Shown here piece after piece: positions 35,087 through 47,702 of a stretch of DNA of 64,000 bases. The notes beneath the pieces were generated by a model. That model did no database searches. It had not been told where the DNA came from and was given only the letters and a program-made list of their open reading frames with translations. The DNA lies in NCBI RefSeq assembly GCF_963583255.1, contig NC_084818.1, positions 10,666,222-10,730,221 on the forward strand. Reading direction: 5' to 3'. Both the position numbers and the translations under genes were made by a program. The stretch comes from Pyrus communis. Its lineage: Eukaryota > Streptophyta > Magnoliopsida > Rosales > Rosaceae. Position 1 is the first letter of the stretch. Every line of letters starts with the position of its first letter.

Positions 35087-36741
35087 GATTCAACCCTCAA
35101 GAGCTAAAGCCCCACAGAAGAAGACGACCCGAAGAGGGTCTGAGGTGGCAGAATCTGGGAGGAGGTAGGACGGAGTTTGGGTGGTGGCGGTGGGTGACGG
35201 GAAGAGGAGGAGCAGAGAAATGGAATGAATGAGAAATGATGAGGATGAGATGAGGAGGGAGAGGGTCATAAAGTCGTGATGATAAAACTGAAGCGGTAGA
35301 CGACCCTTCTCTCTCTCCTCTCTCTCTTCAAACTTTCTCTGTGTTTGTCTCTCTCCCTTAACCTTCTTTTGTGTGCTGCTTTGGTTTTGTTTGTTACTGT
35401 TTACTGAAATTTCTGTCAATTGGGTTGGTGCATCTGACTTGGATTTTATTGTGCAGCTTCTGTTTTTAACCTTTTTTAGGTAATTAAATAGCAATTAGCA
35501 AGGTAAACATATGTAATTAGGGGCTGTGACAGGTCAATTAAGGTGGCCATACATGCTATGTGTAAAATATTTACTCATTCAAAAGCTTATCCCAATTTTT
35601 GTTTCTTGCATACATGCTTAATAACAAAATGGGTTTCTTTGGATTCGTTTCACACAGGTAAAATTCTGATAAGACCAAACTTAACGAGTGAATATGCGTA
35701 AACTAAATCATATCACTGAATGAAGTTCAAAGAGTTGGTAACATATGGACAGATTCGTATCATGATAACGAGTGATGCATAATAGGTTGTGGTGTGTCAT
35801 TTCGTTGTTTGGAATTTGGATCATAAACGTACTTTTTTGTTTGCTAATGAATTGTAATTACTATATTAAGGGGTTCTCAAGAGGGTAAAAGGATAAAAGA
35901 GAATATAGTTAAGTTTTGCTACAGCAGATATGTGGAGAATATTAGTTAAGGAAAAGCTGTAAATTAGTAGAGTAATAGTTTAATAAAAGATTTGATAGCA
36001 TAACTACAGACAATTAATTGATAAAAATAAAATACAGACAGTTACTGAGATGTCTACACGGTAAGAAATACATATTAAACAAAATTAGTGTAAAAATAAG
36101 GTTGTTTTACGCAAATAAAACACCCAAGGAAAGAAAACTAGTAAAAACATATATATGGGCTAACTGCATTTTACACCTTATATGGGTAATTTAAAAATAA
36201 AAAGTCATGAGATTTTAATTTTCTTACATTGCACAATGAGGTTTTTAAATTGTCTCAATTTATACATTTTGACATTTTGATCGTCTTTTTTTTTTTTTTT
36301 TGTCAAGTCTCTTTGAATATCTATTCTCTCATTAAATTATTGATGAATATTTTTTGTTAATATGGTACAAATATTGTTTAAATGTTAATCCATAAAAGAG
36401 TCGCACACTTACCATGTCATCAATTTAATGAATGATCAAACAATCAATCCCACAAAAAAAACATAAATTGTTTTTGCGAAGCCTCGTAAATCTTATTGGG
36501 GCTTTTAATCAAGCCGAAAGGAAAAAAAAATCCCACACCAATTACGTATTGGAGCTCTTCCTTAATAATAGATTGAGCATGTATTACATTTGGTGGTTAT
36601 TCAAACCAATATATTACTGAACTGTTAGTTCTTACAATCAAACATATATACTTCTTTTAAAACATTTTTTATTTTGGTTAAAAAAAAAAAATTGAAGAGC
36701 TGATCAAAACTTCATTTTCTTTTTCTTCAAATCTTTTGGTC
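35087..36741. other. POB1/LRB upstream region and intergenic DNA
   Basis: On the minus strand the first 250 bp upstream of the POB1 ATG are the likely 5' UTR/core promoter, rich in GAGA tracts (about 35306-35335). The rest is AT-rich without recognised genes. The 134-codon frame at 35090-35494 overlaps this leader and is not convincing. Confidence 0.5.
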
Positions 36742-36860
36742 ATCATTTAGTACTACAACGTAATAATATATTAGCATTCTTACTCACTTACAAGTGAAAA
36801 GTTTTAAATTCAAATTTGATAAATGACGAATTTAATACCAAATTATTATGACAAGTTCTA
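36742..36860 (+). mobile_element. SINE fragment, copy G
   Basis: It starts catcatttagtactacaacg and has ctcacttacaagtgaaaag and aattcaaatttgataaatg, but lacks the usual 3' end. Confidence 0.5.
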
Positions 36861-37230
36861 TGTCAAGAGAGCGAAAATTAATAATTTTCACCCACCACCA
36901 GTTGGATCATAAACACTAAACAGTAATAAACTAACAACGAATACTAAAAGTGATGGTACGTACGTAGTTTCCGTTTACACCCCAAATGCCCTTCGTGCAT
37001 GCTACGGTTGCGACTTTTGAGCAGGCCATCAGAGTCTCCATCCATACATATTTTGTGGAATTAGTCACAGTGTCGTGAGAGTGTTGATGGGTCGAATTAA
37101 GCCGTTCTTCACGTACAAGTTCTGTTGATATGCGGATAAGGTCTAAAGTCAATCATTTGTACACGGTTTAAACGATAAAAGTATGATTTGCAAGCCATAT
37201 TTTATTGCAATCTAAATCCTCATCTGTTTG

Positions 37231-37396
37231 TCACTTAATACTACCGTCTAGTGGTATCTTTCGTTACTTGTAAATGAGAGATCTTAGGTTCGATTTTCAC
37301 CAAATACGAATTTGAACCACATTATTGCTAGCTCATTGTGAGGCTTAACCTACTCACCACCTCCTTATCGTAGATAATATCGTTTATTAAAAAAAA
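37231..37396 (+). mobile_element. SINE, copy H, the best preserved
   Basis: All blocks are present in order: cacttaatactaccgtctag, A-box tctagtggtatctttc, ttacttgtaaatgagag, B-box ttaggttcgattttcacc, body gaggcttaacctactc, end gtagataatatcgtttatt and an A-run. It is a good reference for the family. Confidence 0.75.
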
Positions 37397-37491
37397 CATC
37401 AACTGCTTAATTACTATTGTTTATTAGGTGGCCGACAATCAGTTTAATTAGGCTACTCTCAGATCATTGGCCAAGTCTACTCATGTGTTCC

Positions 37492-37517
37492 TATATATAT
37501 ATATATATATATATATA
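37492..37517. repeat. (TA)n microsatellite
   Basis: About 13 uninterrupted TA units. A second, shorter TA run lies near 37602-37617. Confidence 0.95.
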
Positions 37518-38442
37518 GTTAAGCTCTTATATGACGGAGTAAGTTCGAATTTCGTCGGTGGCTAATCGAATATTTAACTTAACAAAATCTATCGCATGAC
37601 AATATATATATATATATAGGGATAGGAATGTTCTAAAAGACGATAAGCGCTAGTCGGACGGCGAGCTAAGGCCTAGCGCCTAAGCGGCTAGGCGGGTGCC
37701 TATGTTCAAAGTTTGATTATTAGTTTTTTCAATTTTATACTATTAGATATTAATTTTTAATTTAGATTAGTGTTTTCTTTATTAGTTATAATTCACATCA
37801 TCATCCAAGTCATTTAATTTTATAACTCTCCATATCACTCTTAATCTAGACCGTTGAATGTTATAAAATCTAAAGGCTACAAGAAAGTGTAAAAATGTTT
37901 GTCAAAATATTTGTTCCTTGATCCTATCTTATATGTGTGTGTGTATATACAGTTTGATTATTTTATATTTTTATGTATTATGTAACGTGATTCGCTGAAG
38001 TATAGAAACTGCTGGGCAGGAAAAATGCGATGTCCATTGACTAGATTCTTTTGGTTGGTAAATTGCACGATACGGTCCAACTGCAACGTGTACAAACCTA
38101 AAATTAGGTTTAAGAGAATAGTTAGGTACCAACCTAAATAGGCTTGTACGACCACAACTATCTACTTATTCCCATCACCAATATGTGTACAAAAACTGAC
38201 ATCTAAGAATTAAGGCATGTGACATATCGAAATATAATATGGGCAAGAATTAGAAAGCATATTGGTTTGGCTGTTGAAATTGAACATGATTGGAAATTAG
38301 TCCAGTTCATTAGTATAGAGTTTTACCTCTCTAAGTGAAGTTTAAGACACCATATATTGGATTATTTTCTAATTAACTATGTCTAGTTCTCGTACTTAAA
38401 AGTTCTACAACCGGGAGACATGACAGAAATCAAGTTTTAGGT
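37518..38442. other. intergenic, nothing recognised
   Basis: AT-rich DNA with a GC-richer patch at 37640-37700. No gene supported. Confidence 0.45.
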
Positions 38443-38718
38443 AATGTCGATGAATTTGATACCGAATGTGTAGGTAATATGGATGAGTTTGATACCGAAT
38501 GTGTACATAATGTAGATGAGTTTGATATTGAATGTGTAGGCAATGTGGATGGGTTTGATATTAAATATGTAGGTAATGTGGATGGGTTTGAAACTGAATG
38601 TAGAGGTTATGTGGATGGGTTTGATATTAAATATGTAGGTAATGTGGATGGGTTTGAAACTGAATGTAGAGGTAATGTGGATCAGTTTGATACAGAATAT
38701 GGAGGTAATGTGGATGTA
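38443..38718 (+). repeat. 33-bp minisatellite, about eight units, open in one frame
   Basis: The unit encodes an 11-residue phrase of the type NVDGFDIKYVG / NVDGFETECRG. About eight units follow without a stop or frame change, and alternating subtypes suggest a higher-order 66-bp unit. The frame runs upstream beyond the repeats and stops at 38719-38721 just after them. There is no other sign of a gene, so I treat it as a tandem repeat rather than a protein. Confidence 0.8.
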
Positions 38719-38721
38719 TAA

Positions 38722-39084
38722 GTTCAGATACTTATCGCAAATGTGATATAGATGATATTTCAGTTTTGTTTTTTAAGAGACATTTGATTCCACATCAACA
38801 CTAGGTATTATGGCGGCAATGCAAGCTTTTCTATAATAAAATGTATAATTTGAACAAATAGTACATTTAATCAAGATTTTTAAAATTTTCTCCCTTAATT
38901 ATTTAAAAGGGTATATTCATCCCAAACATAACACTCAACCCTAAAATTATAAAAGGTAATTTAACCAAAAAATTTACAATTTAATCATATATCAATGACA
39001 AATTTTTGTTTTGAACTTAATCAATGATATATTTTTATTAATTAGAGATAGGTCAATAATGAATGCCACATATACTTTATGTCA
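38722..39084. other. intergenic, nothing recognised
   Basis: AT-rich sequence. The later exons expected for the DUF1068 fragment that follows are not found here. Confidence 0.45.
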
Positions 39085-39288
39085 TTACCAATGGGGATGG
39101 AGGACATGGTGAGAAGAGCAATTGCCCGTGCAAGGAGGGCAAGTGGAAGAGGAGGAAGAAGAAAAGTGGGAGACGGTGACTAAGCCCTCAATAAAGTGCC
39201 AGTATAGAGGTGGGCCCACTAGGTAGCCGCCTACGCACATCCCAGCTATCACTAGCCCCACTTTCAGTATCGATGGACTTGTCGCCAT
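39085..39288 (-). pseudogene. DUF1068 membrane protein, first-exon fragment
   Basis: The minus-strand frame from ATG 39288 reads MATSPSILKVGLVIAGMCVG and continues YLVGPPLYWHFIEGL, a serine run and CPPC, which is the N-terminal membrane-anchor exon of plant DUF1068 proteins (a single transmembrane helix with a following cysteine motif). After CSSHHV the frame changes relative to the expected SIP ending: a splice-donor-like ccattggtaatg is present, but about two bases are missing before it. The rest of the gene is absent in the window. It is a gene fragment, perhaps carried by the transposon-rich DNA around it. Confidence 0.6.
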
Positions 39289-39769
39289 CTCTTTCTCTCT
39301 CCTCAACTTTTGAAATCGAATTGGAATTAGCAAAATTGGGAGTCGGCGATTTCGATTCTCAATGGTTCAACTATTGGTGTTTAGTTGGGACTTGTGGAGA
39401 TCAAAGACATGTGCTTTCTCATTTGTGAAAGGCTATGAAATTCTGTAACTTCTTAAGGTCTTTACATTTGTAAAGCACAATGGGGTGATGATATTGTAAA
39501 GTCGATGTTTGAAGAAAGAATTCATTAAATTAGGAAAGCATTTAGATACCAATGTTGAAACTTGAGTATGATTAAAAACTATTTTTTTGTAGTCGACTTG
39601 ATGTATCAGAGAGGAAACAGTTTCGCAAATTGTTGGAGCTTGACAAATTCGATTGCTAATTAAGCAATTAAAGCTGTTTGGATTTTTTGTCTCCCCTTTC
39701 ACGAAACTGTTTCCGTACACGTTTGCGGTTTTTCCACCATCGTTTACACGCCTATAATGCGAAACTAGA
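39289..39769. other. intergenic, nothing recognised
   Basis: No gene or repeat border identified. Two short phrases near 39610 and 39700 (gaaactgtttcc type) are inverted relative to each other. Confidence 0.4.
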
Positions 39770-40210
39770 AAATAGACATTGTGGTCAGCAATTCAAAATC
39801 AGAAAACATAGACTTCTACAATCAATAATTGAAAACCAAGAAACGGATATTGCGTTGCTGTGTTTGAATCCAAGTATAACAAACAAAACAGTAAACGAAC
39901 ACTGCGTTGCCGTGTCTGAATCCAAATGTAAAAAACAAAACATGAAAGGAACACTGCATTGCAATGTCTGAATCCAAATGTAGAAATCAAGAGTCACGCG
40001 AGATGTTAAGCATAGAAGGCATGTGAGTGATGAAAAAAATAGAACCAGGAAACAGACACTTCAACGCAGTATCTTAATCAAAAAAAAAAAAAAACAATAC
40101 TAGGAAACAGACACTGCATTACAATGTCTAAATCCAAATGTAAAAACGAGCATGTATGAGGCATGTGAATGATGGAAAAAACAAAACTATGAAATGGACA
40201 CTGCAACACA
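39770..40210. repeat. degenerate tandem repeat, unit ~50-60 bp
   Basis: A motif of the type acactgcattgcaatgtctg followed by aatccaaatgtaaaaa returns at about 39775, 39850, 39900, 39950, 40105 and 40198 with variable spacing. The overlapping small frames on both strands are products of this repeat. Confidence 0.65.
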
Positions 40211-40299
40211 ACGTTGTCGTCGTCCTCCCTAGGCTTATGGTGACAACCTGGCTATGATGACGGTGCCAAGGAAGAAGAAGGTGAAGCACGGAGGAACTG

Positions 40300-40482
40300 G
40301 GTGTCTGGGTTTAGCAAGTGAAAACTTGGGAATAGATACACGACTTTAGTGAAGTGTGGTGGGACTCGTAGTCGAGGCGAGTCCCATTTATGTTAGTTCA
40401 ACGACCTACGAAACATGAGATTATAGTCTTGCCTAAGACAGTCCAAGCCAGTCCCTCTTAAGGAGGTGGAACAAACGCACCC
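40300..40482. mobile_element. right end of a PIF/Harbinger-like element (X4)
   Basis: The segment with cgagtcccatttatgttag, ccaagccagtccctc and the terminal gaacaaacgcaccc, followed by TAA, matches the right-end organisation of X1. I could not find the left end. X2 starts directly after the TAA. Confidence 0.5.
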
Positions 40483-40485
40483 TAA

Positions 40486-41407
40486 CGGTGCTTTTGTTGC
40501 ACTGGACTATCTCGGATTTGACTAGCTTCAGGACTAAGCTAGACTAGCTTAGACTAGACTAAGCTGAACTAATTAACGAAACGTTTGGTGCAATATTGAA
40601 CTAAAAAGCAGGATAATTAAAGAACTATAATATTATATTAATTAATGCATATATAGTAATATTTTATATTGTTTAATGTATATATAATAATATTTTATAT
40701 TATTTAATGCATATTTATTTTATATTCACCTTTTACTTTTTTACTCTTGAAAGACTACCCCTCTCAAAGCATCTTTTCTTTTCTTCTCCCTCTGGCTCCG
40801 CCCCATTTCTTCTTTCTCCCCTCTTTTTCCTACAAAATGCAGGCGTAAAGCTCATCGCAAATCCTTCAAAACAAGCTCATCCTCTTCACCTTCTTGTCGC
40901 CGTTAAGCATCTCCACCTTCCTCATCCTTTTTTTTTTCCCAAAAATTTTCAAATCTCTCTCCTCCCACTGATACATGCATTGGCTTCCCCGCATGCAAAG
41001 CCATCTCAGAATTTTCTGGCAATGGGTAAATTTTGAATTTTAGGGTTGGATTTTGTTGTTATTTTTTCGTGTTATTTATTTATTTTATTTTTAAATTTTA
41101 TTGGTTGGATTTTGAGGTTTGGGCAGTGGGTAGGGCTTTGTTTCAGATCTGGGCGGTGATTAAAGGGTGTTGCAGAGGAACGCTTGCAGACGATGCAACG
41201 TGGGCAAACAGAGCAGGTTTGGGGACAGGATTAGCAATCCCATACATATTGGGATCTTCGCTAAGACTGCCTAGTGAAAGACTTAGTCAGTGCGAGTCCG
41301 ACTTAGTCTCATTAATGGTAATCCTTGATCGCATCAAACACCGGCTAGCAATCCTAGCTAAGCCAGTCCAATCCAAGGAAGTTTAGTGAGGGCAAGCAAA
41401 TGCCCCC
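40486..41407. mobile_element. PIF/Harbinger-like non-autonomous element X2
   Basis: Starts cggtgcttttgttgcactgg, ends gcaagcaaatgccccc, and is flanked by TAA (40483-40485 and 41408-41410). The left subterminal region matches X1 closely (gactatctcgga, agactagactaagct, cgtttggtgcaatattg). The interior (about 40740-41200) differs from X1 and X3; it has a CT-rich leader-like part, an ATG and a splice-donor-like caatgggtaaat near 41025, suggesting a captured host 5' region. Confidence 0.72.
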
Positions 41408-41800
41408 TAAGTTCCTTATATACGAGTTAGTGCGAACTAGGCCCAAAACATCTCGAAGGAAATAGAAGTCCTAGAATATGCTTTGTTGTTCTTCTAGGAG
41501 CTCCAAAGTGTTGAGTTGATTTTCTATAGAAATGCTTCTAGCGGTCTATCGAAGTTCTTCCTCTGGCTATTGAAGTGTTTCCTGCGATTTTTTATGTGGT
41601 GAGTCAATGTTAAAAAAGGCTTGAGATAAGAACTCGAGGTGTGGAAGCTAGAGATCCACAAGTTTAGTAAATGAGAATGCATAAGCTTCATTTTGTTTCC
41701 TGCAATTATTTTATTTCCGCTAGATAACAGTGTGTGCCAGACACTACTTGTTTCTAGCCGGTAAATGGATGGATTGGAACCTCCTTATGTGCTATGGATA
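41408..41800. other. intergenic, nothing recognised
   Basis: The text resembles retrotransposon-derived sequence (for example ttttatttccgctagataac) but no border could be set. Confidence 0.35.
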
Positions 41801-42368
41801 TGTTGGAAAAATTAATAATATTATTATTATATTAAATTTATTAATTGAATGAAAATTAGAGGTGGAGCCTTTTGGTAGAAAGATGTGTCTACTTAAATGA
41901 AGAGTTGCAACTTTGACTCTTCATGAATAGGGACGCCCCCTATTGGGTATCTTACAATCTATAAATAGGGACGCCCCCTTTAATCACATAAGAACTTTTC
42001 ATCATACATACATATAGTGCATTAAATATTAGAGAGTCTCATTGAGTTCATATAAGAGAGTTTTCAACACAATTGTGGTTCATGGAGCCTTGTGATTTGG
42101 AGTGCTACTATTACAAGGACGTGGTCGTTGTCTTTTCAGAGACATGCGCCGATCAATCATGAGTACCGTAGTGGGGTGTAAACTTGTTTTAAGGACAAAG
42201 TGTATAACACTTGCCTCGACCGTATTTTCAGGTTTTTCTAATCCATTATGTCATGTTCATTTAACATTGGTTACTCATGTGCATGCATTACTTTGATATA
42301 TAATTACATGAATTATTTCTTGATTTTTAATGTGATTTAATATAGCAATTAGACCTATTTTTCCAACA
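41801..42368 (+). repeat. left LTR
   Basis: TG...CA ends with a 12-bp inverted terminal word (tgttggaaaaat / atttttccaaca). Duplicated in part at 44858-45250. Confidence 0.8.
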
Positions 42369-44857
42369 ATCTTAAGACAAGTTTATAGGTTTAACTTGCT
42401 ATAATGTTATGGGAAACGGTTTTCTCAATTTGGTCTGATCATTTTCCAAGCAAACAGAACTTGATTTGGTTTTGTTTCATATAAATGATTCATATATTGA
42501 CGTATGCATATTAGACGCATTAAAACAAGGATGCACATAATATTCGTGCACCATTTTATCTGTGTGAAATGTTCGATGGTGTATTATGAAATTTGGGAAA
42601 TCATTCATATGCGTTCCGTATTGATGATTCGCATATACGTTTGTATAACTGATGAAATGGCTCAAAATTCATAGAAGACTTGTGTAGTGTGTATACACAT
42701 ATTTGTTTAAATTTAAATTTTATATTTTTATGGATCTGTTAACTAACTCATTAAGATTTGGGTATTGGCTGACAGTAAGCGAAATACATGGTGTTCACAC
42801 CTTTCTGTGAATGCAGTCTCGTGTTCCTTATTGGCAAGCTATGGAGCTAATAGATGCAACGATTTGAAGGATGAAACTAAAAAGATCCTTGGTCCTGCCT
42901 GAAGTTAATCTCTTTTTCGAATAATAACAAAACTTCCAAGATTGGATGTAGAGGACCAAAGGACACGACTAACGTTTTTAAATTTGGCAGAAAGACATGA
43001 TCATTCTGTATGGATGATTTGGTCCTTTTTCAGGCTGCAATTATTCGGTTACAAAGATGGTGTTGTTTGGGAAGGGCTCGTTTGTTTCAGAGTTCTGTGA
43101 ATATCCATTAGACCAAGCAGGGCAATTCAATAATGCAATGATGCATTCCTTATGAGCAGCCATTTGGTTTCAAAACGAAAATTAAGTCGTTTTGTTTTGG
43201 ATGTGTGTTACCTTAGATCATAGTGCCATCATTTGGCTTTGTTGTTTGAGTAGATGCACATATCTCTGGGTGAAAAGCCATCATGTGATGTTTGTTGCAG
43301 AAACTGCAGACTTCCACACTTGCTTGAAGAGGCGCTTCATGCATATTATTGTTTCATGTAAGATGATCACAGTGATCATCATTTGGTGGTTGATAGTTAT
43401 TCAAGGTGATCACTTGGCCAACATTACAGGCATATGTAACTCTTGGTGAAAAATGTTAGTGTGCAAAGGGCATAGTTTTCACTGTTAATTGCCTACAAGG
43501 AAACAAGCAGAGTTTGCATCTTTATTATAGACACTGTGATTAACAAGGGAAAACAACATTGAGAGAAGGAAAAATAACTACTCCCGGAAAGGGAAGTAAG
43601 GTCAAGACAATTACTTCCGAGAAGGGAGGTACATGGGAGAATAATGTTTTGACTTCGAGGCGTGACAACTGAAATTGGTGTTGTCATTGATCAAAGCTAG
43701 GTATAGCCATGAGAACTCGATAAGTTTATAGGCTAAATGCCAAATGCAAAACATGTTTCTCCATGAAGAGGCTATAGTGATACTTTAGGCCATAACAAGT
43801 AAAGATAGATAAAAACAAAATATCTTCACTGGTTCTTACTTCTTAAGTATGATGAATGAGTAATTGATAGCATTAAAAAGCAACCACAATGTAAAGGAAT
43901 TGTGGGGGTGGCTTAGCTATTTTTGAAAAATGATATACCTAACTATAATGGAAAAGTAATTTGCTTCAAGAAAAATGATATTCTTTCATTTAAGGTATTG
44001 AAAGGTTAGAGACCTTCTGGAAAAAAAAAACCTTAAATGTGGGGGAGTTTACTCAAGTATTAGCAAATTACTTACCAAGTCCGAACGCATGTATGGAGGA
44101 CTTAACGTTAGAAATCAACTACTCTCGAATGAAATATAATTTTATAAATGGAAGTGTGCACCATAAGAGATAGTCATCAACCTAGTGGATCCAAATTAAT
44201 TAAAGGTTTGACTAGAGAGTAAGTTGTATCATCGAGGGGAATGGGTTAAAAGCCTACATATTAAGAATTGCCATAATGGCAACCCAACCTAACTGACTAG
44301 AGATCCCAAGATATAGGTTCAAAAGGACAACCGAATTGTGGATGATTCAATGAGAGCACTGCGAAGATAATCTCCTACCCATGTCCTATGATGAAACAGT
44401 GCTATCTGCAGCGTATTTAGAATAAGTTTTGCTTTTAATGATTCCTATACTTGGGAATAACAAGTGGGGTATTGCAAGATACTCTTAATAGGAAGTCACC
44501 TATCTTGAGTAAGGAATGGGGCCGTTGATGTGAGAATTTTTTGAAAGGCTTAGTTCTCTAAAAGCACTTATGAGAAACCAAGAATTGTTCAGGGCCAAAA
44601 TGAATACAACCGAGCAACCACGGGTTGTTTGGAAGGGTATTGTGTGATTACTATTGTCTTGGTTTACACAAACGGCTGAGCAGTTCAAGATATCGCATTC
44701 ACTGATTAGTCAAGTAAATCCGATAGTAATTCACTACGGAAGGATCAAAGCCAAAAGCCACATATTTCGATGCGGTACTTTTCCTACTGAGTTCTCTCTC
44801 TAGTGTATGCATTGTCATTTGCATGGTATTAAGTCAATTTCCATTCATGTGGGGGAT

Positions 44858-45250
44858 TATTGAAAAAATTAATAATATTATTATTATATTAAATTTATTA
44901 ATTGAATGGAAATTAGAGGTGGAGCCTTTTGGTAGAAAGATGTATCTACTCAAATGAAGAGTTGCAACTTTTGACTCTTCATGAATAGTCACATGTTTTC
45001 TAAAGAGGTATCTCATATTCTATAAATGAAGCCCCCTATAATCACATAAAAACTTTTCATCATACATACATATAGTACACTAAATATTAAAGAGTCTCAT
45101 TGAGTTAATATGAGAGAGTTTTCAAAACAATCGTAGTTCATGGAGCCTTGTGATTTGGAATGTTACTATTAAAAGGGCGTGGTCGTTGTATTTTCAGAGA
45201 CACGCGCTGATCAACCATGAGTACCATAGTGGAGCGTAAACTTGTTTTAA
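44858..45250 (+). repeat. right LTR, truncated
   Basis: Aligns to 41801-42192 through gaagagttgcaact, cttttcatcatacatacata and ggtcgttgt, with scattered substitutions and a replaced stretch near 44990-45010. It breaks off at cttgttttaa, where element X3 sequence begins. Confidence 0.8.
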
Positions 45251-46639
45251 ATAGACTAAGTTAGATTAACTTAATGAAACGTTTGATATACTGTCAAACT
45301 AAAAAGCATAATAGTTAACAAATTCTAGTATTATATTATTTAATCCTTATCTTCTAATACTTTATTATTGATTATATCTTTTTTATTTTATTTTTCTAGA
45401 AACCTCTTCTCTCCCCCTCCCCTTTTCGCTCATTTTCTTCTTACTTTTCTCCGTCCAACTCTAAAAGCTGGAGAGCTCCCAGAGGGCTGGCAAATCAATT
45501 CCTCTAATCTCATTTGAAATCCTAACCGAATCCCTATGGAAGCAAAACATCAGAAGCTGAAACAAAATTTGAACTCCATTGTCAACTTGTTGGATCCCAT
45601 TTGAAACCCAGATCGAATCCCTCCAATCCCTCAAAATCATAACTCTTCCTTCCTCCACCACCATTGCACCCTCCTCCCAAGTAACTCCCACAACAATCCA
45701 GATCACAGATGGCGAGAACAACCAGCTCATAGCCCTTGTTCGACTTCCTGGGTTCAAATTCAGAAACCATTTATGCCCTAAAATCGCTTCTGCAACAGAA
45801 GCTCAAAAACGACGAGGATGACGACGTCGACGAGGCGCTCAAGATCCTACAACTCTTCGTAGTGGTGCAGCCCTCCCTTACCGAGTGGATATTCATGATA
45901 GAGAAGGTTCTCACTAAAATAGGCAAAATTGATGGAAATATGAATACGGGACTGCTAATACCAACCTTTCGCACAGGAATAGTAGTGAGGCCCTTAGCGA
46001 AGATGAGTCCCGCGTAGTCTTATTAACTTATAGCGTGTTTTCTAACCCGTAATTGGAATGAGAATAATGAATTCGATTTTGACTACGAATTATACCTGTG
46101 TTTACTAAAATTGAGAGAAATTAAAAGTTATATTAAAATTGGGAGAAATCAAAAGTGCGTACGGATTATACTTGTGTTTACTAAAATTGGGAAGAATCAA
46201 AAGTGCGTAGGGCCCACACAAAAAAATGGAATCCAATTCCAAAATTTGACTGATTTGGATTTCCAACATAGAGAATGTATTTGGATTCTAAATTGCCCAA
46301 GCAATCAGAATGATAATTTTTTTCCCTTCATGCCCTCACTTACTTTCATTATTTCCAAGATTATCCTTAACCCTAGACTATCATTTTTTTTTTCACGCAG
46401 CTCCTTTCTCTCTTCTCTCAACCGCAATTTTCGCCATAATTACGAACAGGTAAATTCCTACTTCTTCTGCGTTTTTATCTTTGTGTTGAATTTTTTGCTT
46501 TAAACTACACAGGGGGGTTGGTAAATGAGATTTCTGGACGAAAACTCTGACCTCTGATAGAAAATAAATGAAAGATTTTCCATTAATTGTGTTTCCTCGC
46601 ATCCTGCTGAATCTTTCATTGCTTCCTTCACTTCACTTC

Positions 46640-46643
<4 letters not shown>

Positions 46644-46688
<45 letters not shown>
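46644..46688. repeat. (GA)n microsatellite
   Basis: About 22 uninterrupted GA units inside element Y. Confidence 0.95.
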
Positions 46689-46689
<1 letters not shown>

Positions 46690-47702
46690 CTGAGTTGATT
46701 CTTGCCCACTAGTTCTTGTAAGTTTTTTACTTTGAATTTCAATAAAAGTTGGAAACTTTGTTATTGGTTTTTGGATTTGTGAATTGGGTCTGATTTGTTT
46801 TGATGTTTTTTGTTTTGTATCTTGTATTGGGGGGAGTGATTGGCTGTTAAGAAAATGTGGGGAAATGGTGGATTGAAGTAGATTGATATCTGTTGTTCTA
46901 CTACATATTCTACATTTATGTAATTTACTTGAATTATTGGGTTGTTGGGAATTTATTGAGCTGAATGTTGATTTACAGTTATTTATTTGCATAATGGATC
47001 TCTTTTTTCATAGTTAGGTGCATAAAGAATCAAAGATGCAAAATTTTCTTTTTATTTGCCTTTTGGATTTGTTTGACTTTATGCTTTAGATCAGTGACAT
47101 TTGGGATTTGTGTGTTTGATGATCTTCTAAATTGGGTTATGCAATTTGTTGATCCTATTGGGTTTAGAAAGCTAGGTATTTGAAGAGCATATGATGCAAG
47201 GATAGATTCTAGTTGCATGTCTTAATTTGAAGCAGAAAGGTCAGAGTTTGATTTAGCTTATTGAATTTCATAGGCTAGTCTATGCTTGAAGATACCAAAA
47301 GCTAGAACAATAGTTCTTAGCATTGTCTTTCTTGGTGAGGTTCATACTGTCTTGATCTCGAAAGCTACAACGATAGTTGACTAGTATTTATTTACCATAG
47401 AAATAATCTTCCCTGAAGGTTATATAGGACTCACAACATTTTAGGTAATCTAATACAAGATTATCATTGTTTGGTATGATTTGACTTGTTAAGAAAAAGA
47501 TTGATATGCAGGATTGTGTACCTGTGATCTTTGAAATGTTGTATTGTTTAGAAAGAGTACTTTATCCCTAATTCTTTATGCTCACAAATGTTGTATTTTT
47601 AGGAAGAGTACTTTATCCCTAATACTTTATGCTCACAAATGTTTACTAATCAAATATTCATCATCTTTATGAAATTAGGAAGAGTGAGGACAAGGTTGTG
47701 GG

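Larger units (their letters stand above)
41801..45250 (+). mobile_element. non-autonomous LTR retrotransposon, 3' LTR truncated
   Basis: A 568-bp left LTR (41801-42368) starts TGTTGGAAAAATTAATAA and ends ATTTTTCCAACA. The right LTR copy starts at 44858 after a purine tract (gtggggga, 44849-44856) and matches the left LTR to 45250, where it stops about 175 bp short of its end. The 2.5-kb internal part has no gag, integrase or RT motif that I can recognise, so the element depends on others to move. A primer-binding site was not clear. Confidence 0.75.

Noticed and set aside
139..37400. tRNA genes at the A-box/B-box motifs.
   Set aside because: The boxes belong to SINE copies; no cloverleaf with a plausible anticodon arm and acceptor stem was found.
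38479..38721. An 80-residue protein made of 11-residue repeats.
   Set aside because: The frame is explained by a 33-bp tandem repeat. No promoter, splice pattern or homologue supports a gene.
46111..46503. A 130-codon frame inside element Y.
   Set aside because: The translation is a repeat of a short internal duplication (the KIGRNQKCV and KIGKNQKCV copies) followed by noncoding-like sequence; it is part of the transposon's left end.
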